Origin: JACJYM01 sp965230495
GTDB lineage: Bacteria > Bacteroidota > Bacteroidia > Chitinophagales > Saprospiraceae
Reading direction: 5' to 3'
Assembly (NCBI GenBank): GCA_965230495.1
Contig: OZ246004.1
Location: 2,480,001-2,544,000 of the forward strand
Length of the DNA: 64,000 bases
Below the pieces are notes generated by a model that saw nothing but the letters and a program-made list of their open reading frames with translations, made no database searches and was not told the DNA's origin. Each line of letters opens with the position of its first letter. Within the stretch, counting starts at the first letter, position 1. Shown here piece by piece: positions 28,837-36,432 of the stretch. The translations under genes were made by a program, and so were the position numbers.

Positions 28837-29442
28837 TTATTTAATATTTTTAATTAATATTTTTCTTTCTTTTTCTTTAAACTTTGAAAGTTCGGCTAAA
28901 TCAGAAAAATGTTCTTTTGCCAGACCTTCATTCCCTAACAATATTTGACAAAGTCCCATTAACCACAATTTCTCCACTTTTAATCCTGAGCTCTCATTTT
29001 TTATCGTTTGGAATATTGAATCCGCTAACACTAAAGAATTATTGTCTTTCATCAAGGATATACCTAGCTGCATTTTTTCATGATTGCTTAATTTCGTGAG
29101 ATTATCAATAGATAATATGGAGGTGGTTTCTCTTCCAGTATCTTCAATATTTCTCGTAATATTCTCTCCGTAGCTTAATTCAGTTTCATTCAGAAACTTC
29201 AAAGCCATATCGTAGTTTGATGTTCTTCTAAATAGCATAAAATATGATACAATCACCAGAACTACTAATAGGAAAGAAATCAACCCAACTCTTAACATGT
29301 TTCTTCTCCTTGGTATCAGAGACTCATCAACTTTTATACTTTCAAACTCCTTTTCCAGATCCTCTTTCAGTTTATTCTTCAAGGACTCGGCTAAAATTAT
29401 TTCTAAATCCTTATTGTTATTTTTTTCTTTAGTCATGCTCAT
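28837..29442 (-). CDS. Single-pass membrane protein with TPR-like periplasmic domain, candidate anti-sigma factor
   Basis: The 201-residue protein has a charged, partly coiled-coil cytosolic N-terminus (residues 1-48), one membrane helix (about 52-70), and an alpha-helical periplasmic part resembling TPR units (MALKFLNETEL, KLWLMGLCQILLGNEGLAKEHF). Its start overlaps the end of the ECF sigma gene by 14 bases (ATG at 29442; a second ATG at 29436). Position and topology fit a membrane regulator of the sigma factor. No known anti-sigma domain is recognisable, so this is inference. Confidence 0.6.
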   Translation of the reverse strand: MSMTKEKNNNKDLEIILAESLKNKLKEDLEKEFESIKVDESLIPRRRNMLRVGLISFLLVVLVIVSYFMLFRRTSNYDMALKFLNETELSYGENITRNIEDTGRETTSILSIDNLTKLSNHEKMQLGISLMKDNNSLVLADSIFQTIKNESSGLKVEKLWLMGLCQILLGNEGLAKEHFSDLAELSKFKEKERKILIKNIK

Positions 29443-30058
29443 TTTTATTAATAGCCTCAGTAATAAGTGCTTTCAAACGTTCTAATGCCCGCTCTTTTCT
29501 CTTTCTAAGAGTGGCATATGATATACCCATTTCAATAGCTAATGCTTCCTGTTCTTTTTCATCAAGGAATAACTGATGAAGTAACAAAGCATCCTTTTCC
29601 TTAAGTTTCCCAATGCATTTATTAAGAATCTTAAGAAGGGCATCATTTGTTATAGAAGAATTACTTCCAATTGTTTCTGAAAAGTTCTTAATGGCTAATT
29701 CCAATCTCCTTTTTTGTCTATGATAATCCATATAGCAATTAATAGCTATTCTTGTATATAAGAATTTTAAATTGCCATAAGTAATTTTATCATTTAGCAC
29801 CTTGGATCTAAACGCGACCAAAGCATCCATAAAGAGATCATAAGCTATACTATCATCAATCGTATATCTTTCCTTCAAATAATCTCTGCAAATTTCGAAA
29901 TGAACTTTGTAAATGTGGTGAAGAAGCGAATTATTTGAAGACTCCATCTGAATGACCAACCTATTAAACTCCTTTTGAGTTAACCCGAAGTTCTTATTCA
30001 GATTTTCTTTTGTATCACGGTCGAGTGACCCTTTTATTTTGTTGAATGAACGCAGCAT
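29429..30058 (-). CDS. ECF-like sigma-70 family factor controlling a local regulon
   Basis: The protein of about 209 residues carries sigma region 2 (YDLFMDALVAFRSKVL, LYTRIAINCYMDYHRQKRRLE) and region 4 (LAIEMGISYATLRKRKERALERLKALI). ATG at 30058 is preferred to the in-frame TTG at 30067, because the promoter GTTATAG at 30076-30082 predicts a transcript start near the TTG. It heads a gene set with the overlapping membrane protein, a T9SS protein and, beyond a terminator, a CHAT protease. Four exact copies of the motif TGTCACA-N16-GTTATAG in the neighbourhood suggest autoregulation and a local regulon. Confidence 0.88.
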   Translation of the reverse strand: MLRSFNKIKGSLDRDTKENLNKNFGLTQKEFNRLVIQMESSNNSLLHHIYKVHFEICRDYLKERYTIDDSIAYDLFMDALVAFRSKVLNDKITYGNLKFLYTRIAINCYMDYHRQKRRLELAIKNFSETIGSNSSITNDALLKILNKCIGKLKEKDALLLHQLFLDEKEQEALAIEMGISYATLRKRKERALERLKALITEAINKNEHD

Positions 30059-30075
30059 AATTTCCAATATCTGGC

Positions 30076-30105
30076 CTATAACGCGGAATTATATCATTTG
30101 TGACA
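30076..30105 (-). promoter_or_regulatory. ECF-type promoter P1 of the sigma operon
   Basis: On the minus strand TGTCACA (30105-30099) is followed after 16 bases by GTTATAG (30082-30076), ending 17 bases before the ATG at 30058. It is one of four exact copies of the motif. Confidence 0.75.
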
Positions 30106-30109
30106 TTTT

Positions 30110-30215
30110 TCAGAAAAGGGAGCAAAAAAATTGCTCCCTAAAGATATTGGAAAAGAATTTTCTCTGGACATAAAAAGCCAAAATTTATCATAATGACCAT
30201 ATCCTTCAAAAATCC
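30110..30215 (-). ncRNA. Putative short transcript from distal ECF promoter to intrinsic terminator
   Basis: A copy of the ECF promoter motif (30222-30251) predicts a start near 30215. About 80 bases further along, a perfect 8-bp stem (GGGAGCAA/TTGCTCCC) followed by TTTTC forms an intrinsic terminator before the sigma gene's own promoter. A small RNA or attenuated leader of about 105 nt is predicted. It holds a 20-codon reading frame (30200 to 30138) whose stop overlaps the hairpin. Confidence 0.45.
30114..30138 (-). terminator. Intrinsic terminator upstream of ECF sigma gene
   Basis: The 8-bp perfect stem GGGAGCAA/TTGCTCCC (30138-30118 on the minus strand) has a five-T loop and is directly followed by TTTTC. 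It lies between two copies of the ECF promoter motif. Confidence 0.7.
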
Positions 30216-30221
30216 TCGATG

Positions 30222-30251
30222 CTATAACTCCCAAATACTCCTACTGTGACA
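30222..30251 (-). promoter_or_regulatory. ECF-type promoter P2 (distal, minus strand)
   Basis: TGTCACA (30251-30245) is followed after 16 bases by GTTATAG (30228-30222). It faces the sigma operon, but a terminator intervenes, so it probably drives only a short RNA. Confidence 0.65.
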
Positions 30252-30280
30252 ATTTATTGGTAAAAGATTTTAATAAAAAA

Positions 30281-30310
30281 TGTCACAAACTGATCCTCAA
30301 AAAGTTATAG
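30281..30310 (+). promoter_or_regulatory. ECF-type promoter of the divergent T9SS gene
   Basis: TGTCACA (30281-30287) is followed after 16 bases by GTTATAG (30304-30310), 32 bases before the ATG at 30343. The element rules out a translation start at 30280. Confidence 0.75.
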
Positions 30311-30342
30311 TGCAAATTTTTTTGAACCTTAAATCTTATTTT

Positions 30343-32268
30343 ATGAAAAATTTATGGATACTGTTTTGCGTCTTAACAATAATCGGAAAAAGTCAAAATA
30401 CTTCACAAATAACCTTAAATACCGGTTATGATCATGACAATCAGTCTACACTGTCTATTGGAGATCATGATGGCTACTGGGCACTGGTTTCAACGAATAT
30501 GTCACAATCGGGATTTGTTCCTCAGCCAGGTCATGTTGTTGGAGTTCAAGGATCATTTAATTGGGATGAGTATTCCCAGACAAAATGGATCAATTGGGAT
30601 GACGGGCTATCAACTACTGGATTGCAATATTCATCCGGTAGCACTATTACCTTTGAGCGATGCTTTAATTCTAACGTTACTACACTTGGAGATTTTGACC
30701 TAGAAGTAATGGGGCAACACTGGGTAAAAGAAGCTAGGCTTATTAATCAATACAACAATGCAAGTCCAACAGTTACCAGCTTGTTCTCCACTTCTCAACC
30801 TTCTCAACCTCACACAAGTCTTCCCGGAGTTACTTTCAGCGGAACAAAAATATTAAGACCCGGAAAAAACTGTGTTCAAGTAGATGTAGAGGTTATTTGG
30901 ACTACTACAGAATTGGCATTGGACCTAAAAGGAACCGTAACAGATTGGAATAACAATCCTAATCTAAGTGAATTGGATGGTCAAAACTATATTTCTGGTT
31001 CACTTTATAATGATCTGGATGGAAATGGCACTAGAAACAATAATCAGAATTCCATCGGATATGAAGGTCCACTTGTTGACTGGAAGGTTAAACTAATCGA
31101 AAATGGTCAAACTGTTGAAGAGGTCTTCTCCAGCGGAAACGGATATTACTGTTTTGGGCCCTTGGACAACGGAAGTTATGACATCGAAGTAGAAATTGAT
31201 GGTCATGCTTGGATTCTAACAGAAGGCACTAATCCCTACACGACCACTGTAACAGATCATCAGGTAGACAATAACGTTAATTTTGGATTTCATGCTGTTC
31301 ATGACTTTTCGTTAAATAAATCAATAAGTAGTTTTGATATGAACACTAATGAGATTACTTACGAAATTGAATATTGCAACATTGGTCAGGCAGCATCTCC
31401 TTCTTTGTGGTTTGATGAGTATTTTCCATCTTGTTTTACTTATGTTTCACATCAATTCGGTAACTCGTGCCAATGTTCTTTTATCGAAGATATCAATGAT
31501 CCTAGTCACTGGTACGCATTTATTGATGCCTTAAACCCAGCTGAATGCCAAACATTGTTTATTACCGGAACTATAAATCCCTTTTCAAATGATTGTTCAA
31601 ATTGTGTCAACACTAATTCATTAGATGCTGCAACCCCGGGCTGGGATTTGTTTCCTGACAATAACGAATCGTGCATAGACATTGATGATTATTGTCCGGA
31701 AATCACATTTGGAATAATAGAGTTTGGAAATTGTTATTATTTATCAGTAAATGCAGTTGGCACTAATAACACTTGGGCTGGTCAACTTAATTATCAAAAC
31801 ATAACAGAAAATACAGGTCCGTTACCTTTAAACGCTCCTCTTTGTTGTGGTACCGGATGTTTAATAGGTTTGTATGGAGATGAAATTATTTTATCTGATA
31901 ACTACTTCGGATGTGAATATGAAATAGACATTCAGGGTATCGGAGGGTTTAATTCTGGTCTAACAAATGAAGTTCAATCAAACCTTTCTCCATTAAGGTT
32001 AGATTCAGAAATCAATTTGAGAGTTTTAAGCACCTCTTCAAATAGTGTTTATGTACAATTTGATTCACCATTAGATATAAAGGGAAATCTCCAAGTCTTT
32101 GATATTAATGGACAATTAGTATTCTCACAAAAACAAATCGACGTGAAAGCTGGTGTAAATAATTTTACTTTGAATACAAATAATATAGAATTAACACATG
32201 GAGTCTATATTGCTGTAGTCTCTACTGAAATAGGTATTACCTCTCAAAAATTCATTGTTAGTCCCTAA
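30343..32268 (+). CDS. T9SS-secreted protein with SdrD B-like domain
   Basis: ATG at 30343 begins a good signal peptide (MKNLWILFCVLTIIGKSQ), while the longer start at 30280 lies inside the promoter. The N-terminal 200 residues are an unrecognised beta-rich domain. An SdrD B/Cna-B-like segment follows (SGSLYNDLDGNGTRNNN, NGYYCFGPLDNGSYDIEV; about residues 220-325), then a DUF11-like segment (NEITYEIEYCNIGQ) and a Cys-containing region. It ends in a T9SS type A domain (NGQLVFSQKQIDV to SQKFIVSP). Its exact ECF promoter copy ties it to the neighbouring sigma factor. A role as a surface stalk or adhesin is inferred. Confidence 0.78.
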   Translation: MKNLWILFCVLTIIGKSQNTSQITLNTGYDHDNQSTLSIGDHDGYWALVSTNMSQSGFVPQPGHVVGVQGSFNWDEYSQTKWINWDDGLSTTGLQYSSGSTITFERCFNSNVTTLGDFDLEVMGQHWVKEARLINQYNNASPTVTSLFSTSQPSQPHTSLPGVTFSGTKILRPGKNCVQVDVEVIWTTTELALDLKGTVTDWNNNPNLSELDGQNYISGSLYNDLDGNGTRNNNQNSIGYEGPLVDWKVKLIENGQTVEEVFSSGNGYYCFGPLDNGSYDIEVEIDGHAWILTEGTNPYTTTVTDHQVDNNVNFGFHAVHDFSLNKSISSFDMNTNEITYEIEYCNIGQAASPSLWFDEYFPSCFTYVSHQFGNSCQCSFIEDINDPSHWYAFIDALNPAECQTLFITGTINPFSNDCSNCVNTNSLDAATPGWDLFPDNNESCIDIDDYCPEITFGIIEFGNCYYLSVNAVGTNNTWAGQLNYQNITENTGPLPLNAPLCCGTGCLIGLYGDEIILSDNYFGCEYEIDIQGIGGFNSGLTNEVQSNLSPLRLDSEINLRVLSTSSNSVYVQFDSPLDIKGNLQVFDINGQLVFSQKQIDVKAGVNNFTLNTNNIELTHGVYIAVVSTEIGITSQKFIVSP

Positions 32269-32296
32269 AAAGTGAAAAGAGTTATACTCTAAATAG

Positions 32297-32332
32297 AAAA
32301 GAGACTGTCTAGCAATTAAGACAGTCTCTTTT
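32297..32332 (+). terminator. Intrinsic terminator after T9SS gene
   Basis: A perfect 14-bp stem, AAAAGAGACTGTCT with AGACAGTCTCTTTT around an 8-base loop, lies 29 bases past the stop. It separates the gene from the lectin gene, which has its own ECF promoter. Confidence 0.85.
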
Positions 32333-32424
32333 GATAATTCAATCCATCAGCACCACTTTTAGCACTGAAACCTTAACCCTATTAAAGGTTGATATTCTTA
32401 CTACCTGACTTCAGATTACTAATA

Positions 32425-32454
32425 TGTCACAGTTCAAAACATCCAGCGTTATAG
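32425..32454 (+). promoter_or_regulatory. ECF-type promoter of the lectin gene
   Basis: TGTCACA (32425-32431) is followed after 16 bases by GTTATAG (32448-32454), 37 bases before the ATG at 32491. It is the fourth exact copy of the motif. Confidence 0.75.
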
Positions 32455-32490
32455 CGTGCAATTAATTACTTCACTATAAAATTTAGAATT

Positions 32491-34104
32491 ATGAAATCTT
32501 TATTTTTATCTTCTCTTTTCTCCGTATTTTTCTCAATTTACGGATATAGTCAATTCACACCTAACAGTATCGGAAACCCAGGTGATATGGTTTTACAAAA
32601 TGCCGCTTGCGATGATTGTCAAAACCTAATAAGACTTACTTCAGCACAAGGTTCTGGACCTCTATCCGGTTCTGCATATTGGAGTAATCAGGCAGTTGAC
32701 TTTACTCAAGATTTTATCACCACATTTGATATTCGGTTTTCTAATATTGGTGCGGCAGATGGAATCACAGTTACCATTCAAAACTTAGGGCCCAACTTTA
32801 TTGGAGGTGGAGGTGGAGATTTGGGGATTTATGATGGCATTCCCACTCATCAAGCTATTGTAGCAGAATTTGATATTTATAGAAATGGAGGTACTTATGG
32901 TGACCCAGCCGCTGACCATTTTGCAATAACAGGAAGTACAGATGAAGCTGATATTATTGTTAATCCCATACCTATTACTCTTACAAATAACTGTTGGGAA
33001 AGTGTAATAGTAACATGGTCTTGTAACGAACTAAGGTATTTTTTGAATGGCCAGTTATTGGCAACGCTTACTGTTCAAGATGTTCTTAATGCATTTAACC
33101 AAACCCTACCAACAAACGCTATATTTGGCTTTACAGCTGGTATCGCCTCTCAAAGTAATGATCAGGATGTATGTTTTCAATCATTTCTTGAGTTTCCAAA
33201 GCCAATGGATTCATGCGAACAAAATCTACTTGTTGATTGTGGAGACTCTTTTGATCTTAATTCTCTTTCCGTTTGCTGCGGTCAAGGAACACAGAGTGAT
33301 TGGGTTGATCATAATGGAATACCAGTTCCAAATGGAATTATAAATAACATAACGGAACCGGGAATCTATTCAAGACAAACTGTTAACGACTGCAGCATAT
33401 GTAGGCAAATAGTGAATATAACAGTCAGCTCTCCTACCCTGGAAATATTATTAACACCAGCTGATGCAGATTTCTTTCTTTCTAATCCACCTGGATGTTG
33501 TCTCGGAATAAGTATAAATACTTTAATAGATAAAATCAACGATATAGGGGTGACCCAATGTAATTTCACAGCTTCCGATTTTCCCGATGATTTTGAAACA
33601 TGGCCTATTACACCACCTACAAACGACTTGTTGCTTATGTGCTCAGGAAACTCATATTATGTTGAAGCAGGCTGTTGTATAATAGAGTTCAACATTATCT
33701 GTAATATTCCACTAAACACGAACAATAACACCAACAGTTCATTTCAGGGGCATACTATTGAAAAGTTAGATTTCTCTGACAATAAATACGAGAAAAATTA
33801 TGAAAGAAGGAGCAGTTCTTTTTCAAATAATAATGACCAGCTAATTAGAAGTAAAGCATTTGATATTGTCTTACAGCCTAACCCAACTGATGGAAAAGTT
33901 AAAGCTGTGATCTCAGATGAAACACTTGATGAGATCGAGTTTATAGAAATATTTAATAAAGTTGGAAATAGAATTTCTACATTGAAAGGCACAGAAACTC
34001 AGGAAGAATTAGATCTAAGCAATTTGCCTACAGGTATGTATTTTTTAAGATTTACAAGTGTCAATAAAGAAACAGTAACGAAAAAGGTAATTCTAAACAG
34101 GTAG
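32491..34104 (+). CDS. T9SS-secreted L-type lectin-domain protein
   Basis: The 537-residue protein has a signal peptide (to about residue 21, GYSQ). A legume/L-type lectin domain covers about residues 22-230: AYWSNQAVDFTQDFITTFDI, ADGITVTIQN and AIVAEFDIYRN carry the usual beta-sandwich and metal-site pattern. A Cys-rich central region follows (SVCCGQGTQ, NPPGCCLGI, AGCCIIEF). A C-terminal T9SS type A sorting domain (IVLQPNPTDGKVKAV to VTKKVILNR) ends it. L-type lectins bind glycans. With its ECF promoter this looks like an inducible cell-surface glycan-binding protein of the sigma regulon. Confidence 0.82.
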   Translation: MKSLFLSSLFSVFFSIYGYSQFTPNSIGNPGDMVLQNAACDDCQNLIRLTSAQGSGPLSGSAYWSNQAVDFTQDFITTFDIRFSNIGAADGITVTIQNLGPNFIGGGGGDLGIYDGIPTHQAIVAEFDIYRNGGTYGDPAADHFAITGSTDEADIIVNPIPITLTNNCWESVIVTWSCNELRYFLNGQLLATLTVQDVLNAFNQTLPTNAIFGFTAGIASQSNDQDVCFQSFLEFPKPMDSCEQNLLVDCGDSFDLNSLSVCCGQGTQSDWVDHNGIPVPNGIINNITEPGIYSRQTVNDCSICRQIVNITVSSPTLEILLTPADADFFLSNPPGCCLGISINTLIDKINDIGVTQCNFTASDFPDDFETWPITPPTNDLLLMCSGNSYYVEAGCCIIEFNIICNIPLNTNNNTNSSFQGHTIEKLDFSDNKYEKNYERRSSSFSNNNDQLIRSKAFDIVLQPNPTDGKVKAVISDETLDEIEFIEIFNKVGNRISTLKGTETQEELDLSNLPTGMYFLRFTSVNKETVTKKVILNR

Positions 34105-34169
34105 TTCGTCATAATTACAAACCACAGGATTTATTTGGTTAGAATCATGCCTCCTTTTGTTTTTTTGGC

Positions 34170-34297
34170 ATACAATTTGATATTATTATAATCAACGATA
34201 TGAATAAAGAGCTTACTACCACCGCTCGGTGGTTAAAGTAGGGGGTTATATAGAATGATGGTTGCTCCTGCATTCAGTAGAATGCGGGAGTTTTTTT
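34170..34297 (+). ncRNA. Possible structured RNA ending in an intrinsic terminator
   Basis: Beyond the lectin stop the DNA carries a near-palindrome, ACCACCGCTCGGTGGT (34218-34233), then a second stem ending in T7 (34265-34297). No reading frame spans it. It may be a small RNA or simply the structured 3' end of the lectin transcript; boundaries are uncertain. Confidence 0.3.
34265..34297 (+). terminator. Strong intrinsic terminator
   Basis: CTCCTGCATTC pairs with GAATGCGGGAG (11 bp, one G-T pair) around AGTA and is followed by seven T. It lies 160 bases past the lectin stop. Confidence 0.85.
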
Positions 34298-34359
34298 ATT
34301 TCTCATGTTAAGTTTACTTGATTTCATTCATAAATTATACAGATACAACAAATTCTAAA

Positions 34360-34367
34360 TATTTTTG
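34360..34367 (+). promoter_or_regulatory. -7 box TATTTTTG before hemerythrin-like gene
   Basis: TATTTTTG matches TAnnTTTG and lies 31 bases before the ATG at 34399. No TTG is seen at the usual spacing. Confidence 0.4.
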
Positions 34368-34398
34368 GACTACTTCTACTACACTAAATAGACATTAA

Positions 34399-35139
34399 AT
34401 GAATTTAGTTATTAGCTCATCAAATGATTCACTAGCCAACGTAATCCATGCAGATTACAGAACTTTGATGGTTTTGGATAGAATGGGCATAAAGTTAGGG
34501 TTCGGAAATAAAACTATCGAGCAAATAACATCTGAAAACAATATCAATACAGAAGCCTTTCTTATCATTCTTAATTTATTCTGTAATAGTTCCTATACTC
34601 ATGAGATCTCAAGAAAATTTGAATTGATCCCCGATTTTCTGAAATATTTAAAGAAATCTCATACTTATTTTTTAAGAAAAAAAATTCCTGCAATTCAAGA
34701 GAATATTCATCAGTTGGTTCAACTTCTTCATGATTCCAAGACAGAATTGGTTGAGTCATTTTATAAAAAATACATAGAGGAAGTTTCTGAACACATAGAA
34801 TATGAAAACGAAACAGTCTTTCCTTATATTGAGAAAATGTACAACGCATTTTTACTTAAAAAGGACCCTCACTTACTTTTTGAAGAATACAATATTGATA
34901 TTTATAGTGACCATCATGAGGATATTGAAGATGCATTAAGAGACCTAAAAAATATCTTAATACGTCACCTACCACAAAGAGAACGTAGTGATATTAGAAG
35001 AATCGTTTTAAGTCAGCTTTTTGAACTAGAGTCCGATTTGCAAAGCCATACTCAACTTGAGGATGATATGTTGATCCCTTTAGTTAGGGAATTAGAAAAC
35101 AATCTCAAATTGACTAACCAGCAAAGTCAGGAAAGGTAA
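34399..35139 (+). CDS. Hemerythrin-like di-iron protein, RIC/YtfE-related
   Basis: The 246-residue protein resembles RIC (YtfE/ScdA) proteins, which carry a di-iron hemerythrin-like centre and repair iron-sulfur clusters after nitrosative or oxidative stress. Candidate ligands are H88, H132, E138, H172 or H173, H217 and E221, spaced as in a four-helix hemerythrin fold. An N-terminal helical region (residues 1-80) occupies the place of the ScdA_N domain but lacks an obvious Cys-Cys motif. It is followed 10 bp later by a LuxR-type regulator, probably in the same transcript. Confidence 0.75.
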   Translation: MNLVISSSNDSLANVIHADYRTLMVLDRMGIKLGFGNKTIEQITSENNINTEAFLIILNLFCNSSYTHEISRKFELIPDFLKYLKKSHTYFLRKKIPAIQENIHQLVQLLHDSKTELVESFYKKYIEEVSEHIEYENETVFPYIEKMYNAFLLKKDPHLLFEEYNIDIYSDHHEDIEDALRDLKNILIRHLPQRERSDIRRIVLSQLFELESDLQSHTQLEDDMLIPLVRELENNLKLTNQQSQER

Positions 35140-35149
35140 TAACAGCCCG

Positions 35150-35746
35150 TTGAAAAGAAATAAAACGAAAATATTAATTGTAGAAGAATCTGATGTGATA
35201 AGAGCTGGCCTATCCTATATTTTAAAAAGCAAAAACACATCTTATTTAGTTGAAGAATGTGAGGAAACCAAACATATTCAACACTACATTCGTAAAACAA
35301 CACCTGATATAGTAATTGTAAATCCCTCCGTTTTCGAAGAAAATGAAAAACAATTCGTTAAACTTAAAGAGAAACACCAAACTTTATGTGTAGGACTCAT
35401 TTATACTTTTTGCCCTCCCGATAAACTAAAAAAGTTCGATGCCCTAATTTACTTTACTGATAAAGACGTAAGAATTCAAAACACTATTAAATCTATTTTG
35501 AAAACTCAACAGAGTAATAGTCTCTCTTCTTCTGACACATCCCTAACGAAGAGAGAAAAACAAGTTCTTAAGCTTCTTGTGGATGGCAATACCACTAAAC
35601 AAATTGCTGACACTTTATTTATTAGTGCTCACACGGTAAATGCCCACAGAAAAAACATCATGAAAAAGCTAGATATTAAAACAGTATCCGGACTTACGAT
35701 ATATGCAGTGTTAAACAATATCGTAAATCTAGATGAGGTCTTTTAA
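35150..35746 (+). CDS. LuxR-type response regulator with degenerate receiver
   Basis: The start is TTG at 35150, the only start codon before the first receiver strand (KILIVEESD). The receiver-like domain covers residues 6-120. The usual phosphoacceptor Asp is replaced by Asn58 (DIVIVNPS), so phosphorylation at the normal site looks impossible. The C-terminus (about 135-198) is a LuxR helix-turn-helix (LTKREKQVLKLLVDGNTTKQIA, ISAHTVNAHRKNIMKKL). It probably forms an operon with the RIC-like gene 10 bp upstream. No sensor kinase is present. Confidence 0.85.
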   Translation: MKRNKTKILIVEESDVIRAGLSYILKSKNTSYLVEECEETKHIQHYIRKTTPDIVIVNPSVFEENEKQFVKLKEKHQTLCVGLIYTFCPPDKLKKFDALIYFTDKDVRIQNTIKSILKTQQSNSLSSSDTSLTKREKQVLKLLVDGNTTKQIADTLFISAHTVNAHRKNIMKKLDIKTVSGLTIYAVLNNIVNLDEVF

Positions 35747-35879
35747 TATCCAGTTCTAAAAGAAAAATAGCCAATCTTAGCTATACTATTATTGTAAATG
35801 GCTTTTTTTAGCTATTGTAGTAATTGTATTCATATTCAATATTTGCATTATATAATGATTAATCCATAAATCAGATATA

Positions 35880-36236
35880 ATGAAAGAAGTAAATTGTCGA
35901 CATTCTTTAAAACTACTGAGCAAGAGTAAATTCGGATACGTTAGTAGTTGCTCTCATTGTGGTGACATCCAATTTGGAATTGGTAATGTTATTAGTTTTA
36001 TGCCTGAAGTTGATTTTTTAAAACTATACCATTCGATTCAGAGATTAAATGATAAAGTAACTTCCAGTACCGTCATTACACCCAATGGTGAAAAAGTTAT
36101 TCTTCGGACTCCTGTTGACAATATTTTGTTATCTCTATCTCTAACAGAATTTAAAGATCTCTTAGAATTATTTGATCAAGCGGTGGTTAAACTTGAATTA
36201 CTATTTACTTTGGAAAAGTTAGAAAGTCAAAATTAA
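35880..36236 (+). CDS. Small conserved Bacteroidota protein, possibly DUF6686
   Basis: The 118-residue protein has a putative metal-binding CxH...CSHC arrangement near the N-terminus (C6, H8, C24, C27) and a helical C-terminal half (LSLTEFKDLLELFDQAVVKLELL). No signal peptide or membrane helix is seen. It resembles small Bacteroidota proteins annotated DUF6686, from memory. Location after the RIC/LuxR pair hints at a redox or iron-related role, unproven. Confidence 0.55.
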   Translation: MKEVNCRHSLKLLSKSKFGYVSSCSHCGDIQFGIGNVISFMPEVDFLKLYHSIQRLNDKVTSSTVITPNGEKVILRTPVDNILLSLSLTEFKDLLELFDQAVVKLELLFTLEKLESQN

Positions 36237-36262
36237 TCTTTCCAGAATTACTTTATAAAAGG

Positions 36263-36346
36263 TGCCCAAGGCGGGAGTCGAACCCGCACGCCCATACGGA
36301 CACATGGCCCTCAACCATGCCTGTCTACCAATTCCAGCACTTGGGC
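36263..36346 (-). tRNA. tRNA-Leu (anticodon GAG)
   Basis: The minus strand folds as a class II tRNA. The acceptor stem is GCCCAAG/CTTGGGC with discriminator A. The D-loop region contains TGGTAGACAG, the anticodon stem CATGG/CCATG encloses TTGAGGG (anticodon GAG), a long variable arm follows, and the T-arm is GCGGGTTCGACTCCCGC. The 3' CCA is not fully encoded (CC then T). Confidence 0.95.
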
Positions 36347-36432
36347 AAATTGTTAATATTTGTATAACTTGATTAACAACTATTAGTGCAATTATTAGGA
36401 CGAGCAAAGATATAATTACTTCTTATTAAAGT

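Noticed and set aside
30280..30342. Upstream start for the T9SS gene at 30343
   Set aside because: The ATG at 30280 lies in the -35 element of the ECF promoter, and the downstream start gives a proper signal peptide.
36219..36407. Minus-strand reading frame of 62 codons
   Set aside because: It overlaps the tRNA-Leu gene and is not protein coding.
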